Shown here: positions 20,694-28,343 of the stretch, in pieces
Numbering within the stretch: the first letter of the stretch is position 1
How the letters are laid out: the number at the start of each line of letters is the position of its first letter
DNA from: Candidatus Eisenbergiella merdigallinarum
GTDB taxonomy: Bacteria > Bacillota > Clostridia > Lachnospirales > Lachnospiraceae
Assembly (NCBI GenBank): GCA_019119355.1
Contig: DWXE01000006.1
Coordinates: 100,260-164,259 of the forward strand
DNA: 64,000 bases
Direction: 5' to 3'
Notes under the pieces: model-generated
The model's input: only the letters and a program-made list of their open reading frames with translations
What the model was told of the DNA's origin: nothing
Databases searched by the model: none
Position numbers and translations under genes: made by a program

Positions 20694-20913
20694 CTTTCTC
20701 TTCCTTTCTGCAGTTAATTATTATCAAACCTACAGAACGAATATGTCAGATAGATAGTTCATACAAAATGATGATTTAGATGTGTATCCTTTATGTATGG
20801 AAGAAAGCCAAATTCCACAATGGAAAGGCATCCCTTAACTGAGGATGCCTTTGAATCGGGATTAAGCTTATTTTACAACCCAATTTGCTGAAAAACACTT
20901 ATTTCGGTTTTTA

Positions 20914-21834
20914 TCAAGATACTACATCTTCCGGCGTCACATCCATCCGATATCCTTTAAATACAGGCTGCCTAAGAGCACCTTGTATATTCGGCATATA
21001 TTCAACTACGCATACATGATCCGGATACACCCATACTGCCTGTTCGTTCCCTGCCGGAATCAGATGGAATGGATTTTTACCAGAGACCCTGAGTCCTCTT
21101 ACGGCATCGTTTGTTACACCAGAAGTTACGTGTCCTTTATATACCAGCGTTTCGTGCCTGAATTTCGCCAGAATCAGGCTGTAAATATGCTTGCCTTTTG
21201 GGATGTACCCCGCAACTACGAAATCTTCATCTGCCATCCGCTTACATTTGATCCAGTCACGACTCCGCTTTCCCATCATATAGATACTATCTTTACGTTT
21301 TGCCACTATACCTTCCAACTCACGTTGATCAGCAGCATGGTAAAGGGCCTTCCCGTGTTCTTCAATATACCGTGATATAGCGATCCTCTCAGTTTCTGTG
21401 ACAATTTCCTGCAGGATCTGCTTACGGGTAGTCAGTGGCTCCCAGATCAATTCCTTTCCACTCATATATAAACAGTCGAATGCTACATAAACGGCCGGAA
21501 ATCTGGTAGTTTCCAATTCAATACGGTACTTATCAGTGAGGAATGTCCGCTTCTGAAGTGCATAGAAATCCGGCACTCCATCTTTTAGCACTACTATCTC
21601 CCCGTCCAGGATACAATTTGTACGTACATTTTTGTATATCCGTCCCAATTCCGGGAATCTGCTGTTGATCTGGAAGTTTCTTTTATTTCGGAGATCGACC
21701 TCCCCATGACCAAAATAGGCCAGGCAGCGGATCCCATCCAGTTTCAGCTCATATATCCAACGCTTGTCGTCGAAGGCCTGCTCCTGAGAAGCGATCAGCA
21801 TCGGACTTGCCCCTCTTGCTGAAAAAATATCCAT
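20914..21834 (-). CDS. ATP-dependent DNA ligase (LigD ligase-domain type)
   Basis: Nucleotidyl-lysine motif YELKLDGIR, LDGEIV, C-terminal OB region; TAATG-coupled to Ku. Confidence 0.9.
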   Translation of the reverse strand: MDIFSARGASPMLIASQEQAFDDKRWIYELKLDGIRCLAYFGHGEVDLRNKRNFQINSRFPELGRIYKNVRTNCILDGEIVVLKDGVPDFYALQKRTFLTDKYRIELETTRFPAVYVAFDCLYMSGKELIWEPLTTRKQILQEIVTETERIAISRYIEEHGKALYHAADQRELEGIVAKRKDSIYMMGKRSRDWIKCKRMADEDFVVAGYIPKGKHIYSLILAKFRHETLVYKGHVTSGVTNDAVRGLRVSGKNPFHLIPAGNEQAVWVYPDHVCVVEYMPNIQGALRQPVFKGYRMDVTPEDVVS

Positions 21835-22622
21835 TATGCTGTTCCTTGTGTTTTATGCTTTTCATTTCCAGTAAGTTCAAGACTTTTTTGTAACGCTTCC
21901 ATGAGATCAATGACATTAGACGGACCATTGGTATCCACAGCGACAATTTCCTGTCCCTGGATCTTTTTGGTTATTGCTGCCCTGAGCCGTTCCTGGTATT
22001 CATCGTGGAAATCAGAGGCATCAAAAGGTTTTGTCATGTTTTCGATTAACATTTTCGCCATATTCAATTCATTTTCATCCAGTTTCATTTTGGGTACAGT
22101 TTTCGGCATGGCAGTAATCTCATCTTGATAAAAGAGAGTTTTTACGATGATTCCATCCTTGGTTGGATACAGTACCAGCAGTTTTTCACTTGTCCCCATG
22201 ACTGTTTTCGCTATCGCTACCTTTTTTTGGGATAGCAGCGACTGACGAAGTAGTTCAAAGGCTTTTTCCGCCCCAGCTTCCGGCATGGCATAATAATCCC
22301 TTTCATAATAGATCATATTGACCTCTGACATTTTGGCAAACTGAAGGATATGGATGGTTTTGTCTTTTTTCGTTTTTATCTTTTCAAGCTCCTCATTGGT
22401 CATAACGACATATTTACCTTTTTCATATTCGTAGCCTTTAATGATATCTTCGCTTTTAATTTCCTTATCACAATGACGGCAATACTTTTTATACTGGATG
22501 CGCTCTTTGCTTTCCCTGCAAAGCTGGTTAAAGTGTATATCATTATCTACTGTCGTTTTATATAAGCCTACAGGAATTAACACAAGCCCCATGGATATGC
22601 TGCCTCTATGTGCAACTGCCAT
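21834..22622 (-). CDS. ku: Ku-domain NHEJ protein
   Basis: RGSISMGLVLIPVGLYKTT...NQLCRE..RIQYKKYC, KGYEYEKGKYVVMTNEEL. Confidence 0.93.
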   Translation of the reverse strand: MAVAHRGSISMGLVLIPVGLYKTTVDNDIHFNQLCRESKERIQYKKYCRHCDKEIKSEDIIKGYEYEKGKYVVMTNEELEKIKTKKDKTIHILQFAKMSEVNMIYYERDYYAMPEAGAEKAFELLRQSLLSQKKVAIAKTVMGTSEKLLVLYPTKDGIIVKTLFYQDEITAMPKTVPKMKLDENELNMAKMLIENMTKPFDASDFHDEYQERLRAAITKKIQGQEIVAVDTNGPSNVIDLMEALQKSLELTGNEKHKTQGTA

Positions 22623-22837
22623 ACAATCACCTCTGATCTTTTTAAATAGTATCTGTCAAATGAACAAAAATATGTATATAGACAGATTCCTCTTAATGAC
22701 ATCAAAGGCCTATAGAATATCCTTCGTTTCTTCTATAGACATTCCGGAATTGTTACCTTTTCCTCTGGTGCTTTAGCTTAACGGATGGTATAATAGCTAT
22801 ATTGCATATATGTGGAATACAAGGAAAGGGATATGAC

Positions 22838-23422
22838 ATGGACCTAAGTTTATATAATGAGAATCAGATTGCACTGTTGGAAGATCTCACCAAAAGGACT
22901 GCTGCCGGCACTATAAATTGGGAAGATGTCTCATATAATCCAATAGGTGTACTTGTAGATGAGAAGGATGACGGGACCTGTGAATATATCCTAACCCATA
23001 TCATATCATGTACAACAGATCTTTCTGGCATCATTCTTGATATCGAGCTTTCAGAGAACCTTGATATACTTACCGGAAAAGGTGACGTATTCGTGACAGT
23101 AACAAAATCAGGCGTTGCTGGGTTCGACGAGATCAATATTTCATTATCCGAAGATCCAGATTATGAGGGCAAAACAGTTGAACAGCTATATGAAACCTAT
23201 AAAGATCACCCTGTAGTTTTATTTTCGAATGCACTGATTAACAGATTGCATAACCTGGATAAAGTTCAGGATTCGTTCGATTGGGCTTCGTATACGAATC
23301 AGGACATCCCCGTGAGAATTAAAAAAATATCGCTGTTCAAATTGGGGATGTCGCTATTTGAAGCGAAAGACGTTTTAGGATTCCATAAATGTGTTATTGG
23401 TCCGATTTTGAAATCATTTTGA
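22838..23422 (+). CDS. Hypothetical protein
   Basis: ORF with SD aaggaaaggg and following terminator. Confidence 0.6.
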   Translation: MDLSLYNENQIALLEDLTKRTAAGTINWEDVSYNPIGVLVDEKDDGTCEYILTHIISCTTDLSGIILDIELSENLDILTGKGDVFVTVTKSGVAGFDEINISLSEDPDYEGKTVEQLYETYKDHPVVLFSNALINRLHNLDKVQDSFDWASYTNQDIPVRIKKISLFKLGMSLFEAKDVLGFHKCVIGPILKSF

Positions 23423-23425
23423 AAT

Positions 23426-23459
23426 AAAATCCCCGTACGTCTCCGTATGGGGATTTTTT
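23426..23459. terminator. Intrinsic terminator
   Basis: AATCCCCGTACG..CGTATGGGGATTTTTT. Confidence 0.75.
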
Positions 23460-23477
23460 ATGAGGCATCCAGTCGGC

Positions 23478-24554
23478 TTACCAGGCGACTGCTATATCGA
23501 TTTGCGTAGGATTTGCGTAGATAAAATCTCCGGTATCAGCCACAATACAGGTACCAAGACTGCTTTCGACAAGACTGCCTCTCGGTCTGAGGTTCAGATC
23601 AGCTGCACACATGATATATGATCCCAGCATTTTACATCCGTCTTCTCTTATCCAGTATGGATATTCCTCTTCCGAAAAACCGGCTTTTCTCATGATCCTG
23701 ACCACACCGGACATATTGAGGTTATAATAGGTCTCCTTTCCACTAGGGCCGAGCACAGTCCCATTATGCCTGTTCAACACACCAGGCCGGACGGTTTCCT
23801 TCTGATTGGTTCTGTTGCTTTCCTTTTTCAGGCTCGTCCTCAATACTGTAGCCTTTTCCCTGAGTTGATCTGCTTCTTTTATGAGCAGATCATCACTGCT
23901 CGCAATCAAGATCCCATCGTCCCCTTCCGGTTCTCCCATATATGGCTCCGCATCCGTGACGATACGGGCATAGCTGACCTCGGATTCCTTGACCCAGCCG
24001 TGTTCTTTATTTCCGGAACTGTCAGTAACATAGGTGATCTCGATCCAGCCATCTTTTGATCCCCATACATCCAAGTCATCCGTAGAAACTGTCGGTTCGG
24101 TTGCACCGGCTTTCCTTTCCGCTAAAACAGTCGCTCCAGCATCTGGCTCTGCGTATATGGATATGTCCTTGTCCGCCGCTATTCCGTCCTGTGACGTAAC
24201 ATCTTCCAGTATCTCATCGGAATTATCGAGCCAGGATGCTTTCATGTATCCGGTATACCCTCCGGAGAATACTTTTACATAACTACCGTCTTCACCGATG
24301 ACACGGCAGACACCTCCTTCCGGAACAAAGGCTATTTTTATTGAGTTCTGGTCTGCTTCCTCGTAAATATAGCAGTCGTCATAAGCACAGGCGTAAAAGT
24401 ATGAGGCCCCGGCAGCATATGAATCAACCGCTGGCATCATACCTACCAGGAGCGATACGCACATGGATGGTATAAGGGCTTTTAAGTGTCTGCCTTTCAC
24501 TTTCCGCCCCTCCCTGTACAGATCCCATCCGGCCTCAGGCTGTTTACAGCCCAT
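23478..24554 (-). CDS. Secreted SH3-domain protein with C-terminal 3D/double-psi-barrel-like domain
   Basis: Signal-peptide-like N-terminus, two SH3b-like stretches, C-terminal LGTCIVADTGDF..QIDIAVAW. Confidence 0.65.
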   Translation of the reverse strand: MGCKQPEAGWDLYREGRKVKGRHLKALIPSMCVSLLVGMMPAVDSYAAGASYFYACAYDDCYIYEEADQNSIKIAFVPEGGVCRVIGEDGSYVKVFSGGYTGYMKASWLDNSDEILEDVTSQDGIAADKDISIYAEPDAGATVLAERKAGATEPTVSTDDLDVWGSKDGWIEITYVTDSSGNKEHGWVKESEVSYARIVTDAEPYMGEPEGDDGILIASSDDLLIKEADQLREKATVLRTSLKKESNRTNQKETVRPGVLNRHNGTVLGPSGKETYYNLNMSGVVRIMRKAGFSEEEYPYWIREDGCKMLGSYIMCAADLNLRPRGSLVESSLGTCIVADTGDFIYANPTQIDIAVAW

Positions 24555-25096
24555 GTGACATCATTTTCAAGCAGCACTGCTCCCTTTACAAGAGTTTGCC
24601 TGCTGAAATCAGAAAGGAATGCGTTGCGTCCTTTCCCAAGGTAACCGCAGATCATATCAACGGTCATCTCGGCATTTTCCACCTGGCTGCTGATAGGGGT
24701 ATCGTTGTCGACATCGTACCATCCAGAAATGGATTCATGGATGCTTTCTAACGTGCACTCCCCTTCCGCATCCCTGCTCAGGCAATGCACCAGAGCGGTG
24801 TACAGTGCGCGCTCAGCGTCATTGGCAGACCTGCACATACGGATCTTGTGCACGTCTATGGAATCGATGGGGAGAATGCGGTTTTCCCATCCGCGCTTGA
24901 CCATGACCTCATCACAGGCAAGCTCGATCAGGTTCAGATTCTCCTGCGCAAGGCGGGATGCTTTCGCACGCAGCTTCTTTACCTCTCTTTTTCTCAGTGC
25001 CTCATTGGCAGCGCAAACAGCGGCTCCTCCCGCAAGGATCGTAAATGCCAGTTTAGGCATGTTTTTTTTCAGGTTGATTCTGTCCAGCAGATCCAT
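24497..25096 (-). CDS. Hypothetical protein with N-terminal hydrophobic segment
   Basis: ORF with SD (ggaggcag) before MDLLDRINLKKNMPKLAF. Confidence 0.55.
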   Translation of the reverse strand: MDLLDRINLKKNMPKLAFTILAGGAAVCAANEALRKREVKKLRAKASRLAQENLNLIELACDEVMVKRGWENRILPIDSIDVHKIRMCRSANDAERALYTALVHCLSRDAEGECTLESIHESISGWYDVDNDTPISSQVENAEMTVDMICGYLGKGRNAFLSDFSRQTLVKGAVLLENDVTWAVNSLRPDGICTGRGGK

Positions 25097-25951
25097 TCCT
25101 CTGCCTCCTTCCTTTATGGTTTGAGAGTAATATGCAAGAAACCATTTCGGGAAAAGCTGATTTTTTCGCATTGTTTGACATCAGCACTCCAGGTATCTTT
25201 TTGCGGATACGGAAAAGATGTGTTAAGACATAGACAGGACATGAGATACAGTCCTTCGCCGGTTCAGGTGAATATATGATTTCCTTTTCTTTCTTGTCAG
25301 CAGGGCGGCGATCTTGGGATTTGCTGCCTTGCATTATTTGTAAATGTTCGGGGGGATCGGATGTTTGGGCTTCACCAGCAGGACAAACATTTTTCTGTCC
25401 CGCTCTTTTTATGACAAAGAATTTTAGATGTGCTATATTATTGTTAGGGCAAAGAAAGACAGCCCTTCCGCCGGTGTGAGGCGGATGCGATTTTCCTTTT
25501 TCCTTTTCTTATTTCTGCGAAGGGTGGGACACAGGAGAGAAAGATCCCTCACAGCCTGCCCTTTTGTGGATTGCGTCAGCATACTTTCCGGAACAATGAT
25601 GGTATCTGGGGAATATTTCTTTGTGACCGCAGTGTTTTTCTTTTCTTATCGCTTACACTATTTTCGCAAACCATCTCTCATCTTCTCTCGCTCCTTGCCG
25701 ATTGTTGCCGTCGGCCCCAACTTTTGAGTCTGGTGGTTCCCTTTTACTCCAGGACTCTCTTTTTCCTTCCCCTACGGGGTTCTGAAAAGAAATTCCCAGG
25801 ATATGCTGCTCCAGCGTCTGGACGTATCGCAGGGTAACAGCGTCAGGTTTGTGCGCCGGACATATTAATATCTCTGGGAACTCTGAATCTTAGGGAATCT
25901 TAAGCTATCTTAAGCTATCCAATTCTTTCCCTTATTTTCATCTCTGTCCCC

Positions 25952-26076
25952 ATGACATTTTAAGATATTTGTTCACCTGATATCATATCATCTCAGATCT
26001 CCTGACATAATATGTTATCCGTTCTCCTGCTATGTTATGGTGGCGGGATGCCCGACATCATATGATATCTGCTTTC
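25952..26076. repeat. Iteron sub-array 1: five units, 25-nt period
   Basis: Units start at 25952, 25977, 26002, 26027, 26052; core like GACATCATATGATATC (near-palindromic). Confidence 0.75.
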
Positions 26077-26119
26077 TTCTTTTTTTTCTTTAAATTCCAA
26101 GCAATATTGGCAGGCAGGC

Positions 26120-26300
26120 CTGAGATCTTAATATCTCAGGTGAACTGATATGTTTAACAATTCCGGCTACCTGACATGATTAACACCTCCGATCACTCGA
26201 TATAATTAACATCTCTGTTTACCTGATATATTTAACAGTTCCATTCATCCGACACTTTTAACATCTCCGATCACCTGATATGTTTAACATCTGCGGTTTT
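26120..26300. repeat. Iteron sub-array 2: seven units, 25/26-nt period (consensus ctgAYAtgtTTAACAtctccgatcac)
   Basis: Units start at 26120, 26145, 26171, 26197, 26223, 26249, 26275. Confidence 0.85.
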
Positions 26301-26538
26301 CAGGAGGTTCAGGTGGAAATCTCTAAGGAAGAAATATCAGGATATGCGATGGAATGATGTCTTGAGGTTCACCGGCTGTCCTTGACGGATATGATGTTCT
26401 CCTATCTTCTTTGCTCAGGGAATTACTGATAAGGGAGCTGAGCCTACCCGGCTAAATTCATTCGATTTCCAGTATTCTTGAGCTTTCTCCATTTATCTCC
26501 CCTTTTCTCCCATTTACTCCATGTCGATTTTTGAAATG

Positions 26539-27089
26539 CAATGAAATACCGACGGTTATCCATTGTCCGTCTTTTCCGCTCCTTTGAGCTCTGCTGGTCT
26601 CCCATTTATTCCCATACTTTCTCTTGTTGTCCCATGTTTCCCAATATTTCCCTGTTTTTCCATGTGTTCTCCCTCTTTTCGGCTTCCTTAACTGTTTTTT
26701 ACCCTCTCGCTGCTTTGCGATCGTTTTTCCTGAAATCATGTAAGTTATGATGTCTGATCAGAGTTAGCTGTACCTGAACTGCTATTGACATTTTTGACCC
26801 TTTTCCCGTTATTTCATCAGCATTTCCCTTTCTTGAATCCCTTTTGATCTCTTTCATCCTCTTCCTCTCCCCTCTAAACGCACCACTGATCCTGCATGAG
26901 CCGACCAGATGTGGCGCTGCCCTCAACTTTTCAAATGAGATGCAATGAAATTCCTCCGGTTACTCATTGTCTGTCATTATCATCCTTTTTTATTCCTATA
27001 ACCCGCCGCATCCATCCTCTGACCTGATGGATACTACCCGTGATACAGGCCTGATTGAAATGAAATGATATGTCTCTGATGATTCATTT
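26539..27089. repeat. Three dispersed ~37-nt repeats, each a 27-nt dyad (26539-26565, 26943-26969, 27063-27089)
   Basis: CAATGA-N15-(T/C)CATTG and AAATGA-N15-TCATTT followed by TGTC/TGTC/TGTC-like tail. Confidence 0.65.
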
Positions 27090-27143
27090 TCTGTCAATTT
27101 ATATCTTGTATGTTGAACGTTTCTGCTCGGAAATAAAATTCAA

Positions 27144-27171
27144 TAACTCACTACGGAATTTGGAATTCCGT
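27144..27171 (-). promoter_or_regulatory. oriT: Predicted MobV-type oriT / relaxase nick region
   Basis: Minus strand ACGGAATTccaAATTCCGT followed by AGTGAGTTA; resembles pMV158 inverted repeat + TAGTGTG/TTA nic; 55 nt upstream of the relaxase. Confidence 0.65.
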
Positions 27172-27226
27172 ACGTTTTTTAAAAACTGTTATCTGTCATA
27201 TTCCTTTGGACAAAGGAGGTATTAAA

Positions 27227-28261
27227 ATGGATTACTGTATTTTTCGCTTTAACAAAATAAAATCCCGAAGCATGATGAAGCAGGTATACGACCACCACTT
27301 CCGGTTTGCGGAGCCAGTCAACGTTGATAAGGAATATGAGGCGCTAAACGACCACCGGGTCACGCCAGACGGCGACTATATCAGCAGGTTTCATGAAAGG
27401 CTGAATGAACTGGAATACTATAAAGACCATAATTTCAGAAAAAACGGAGTGATGGCATACGACGTCCTTTTTGCCTATTCCCCTTCCGCCGCCGGAAAAA
27501 TAGACCTTGAGAAGTGGAAACAGGATAATGTGGACTGGCTCAATGAGACTTTCGGGAAAGAGAATGTCCTGGGGGTCGTATACCATTATGACGAAGCCGG
27601 ATATACGGAAGCCAGCACGATACACGGCCATGCTGCTGTCATACCGGTAGACGATAATGGTAAGGTTAACGCTTCCTACTACACTGGTGACAAAGCCAAG
27701 GTTTCAGAGCTACAGGACAGATACGCGGAAGTCATGAAGGCACACGGGCTGGAAAGGGGGATCGAGCAGTCCCTGTCCAGACACGATACACCCAAGCGAT
27801 TTTATGCAAAGCTTGAGGACGCCGTATATGGGATGCCGATGCCTGACCGTACCCCCGGTGAAAGCGCGGAAAAGTATGTGGAGAGGGTAAAAGACGCATG
27901 GCGCACAGAAAGGGCCGCCCATGTCCGTGAAATTCGGGATAAGAACCGTGAGATAGTGGAGATCCGGTCAGATCACAGAAGTGAAACAGAGAAAGACCGC
28001 GTGATCAGGTCACTCAGGGGGAAAATGGAAAAATACAGGGAAGCTGACAGGGAATTGATCCGCGAGTTTGGCAGCCGTCAGGAAGCTGTACAGCTTGCAA
28101 AGACAATGAAGCTGTTGAATGAGGGGATCGAGAACCATCCGGACACAGAAAAGGCCAACAGGATAGCGAATGATGTCATCCAGCTCATAAGCTGGTCTGA
28201 AAAGGAACGAAGGAAGAAAGAGAGAGAAAAGGATCAGGAGATCGCAGATGTGCGTAAATAG
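27227..28261 (+). CDS. MobV/Pre family relaxase (plasmid recombination/mobilization protein)
   Basis: VVYHYDEAG..IHGHAAVIPVDDNGK..NASYY..LQDRYAEVMKAHGLERG; SD aaaggaggt. Confidence 0.8.
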   Translation: MDYCIFRFNKIKSRSMMKQVYDHHFRFAEPVNVDKEYEALNDHRVTPDGDYISRFHERLNELEYYKDHNFRKNGVMAYDVLFAYSPSAAGKIDLEKWKQDNVDWLNETFGKENVLGVVYHYDEAGYTEASTIHGHAAVIPVDDNGKVNASYYTGDKAKVSELQDRYAEVMKAHGLERGIEQSLSRHDTPKRFYAKLEDAVYGMPMPDRTPGESAEKYVERVKDAWRTERAAHVREIRDKNREIVEIRSDHRSETEKDRVIRSLRGKMEKYREADRELIREFGSRQEAVQLAKTMKLLNEGIENHPDTEKANRIANDVIQLISWSEKERRKKEREKDQEIADVRK

Positions 28262-28343
28262 CGTTTTCTACCCCATGTACCTGTCTTTCATATTCTCTTT
28301 GTAATGCTGAAAGATTTCAAAGAGAAAGGAGAATCCTGAAAAG

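Noticed and set aside
25952-26300. Regularly spaced repeats as a possible CRISPR array
   Set aside because: Period is 25-26 nt with the whole unit degenerate; no identical repeats separated by unique spacers and no cas genes (the Cas4-like domain is fused to UvrD).
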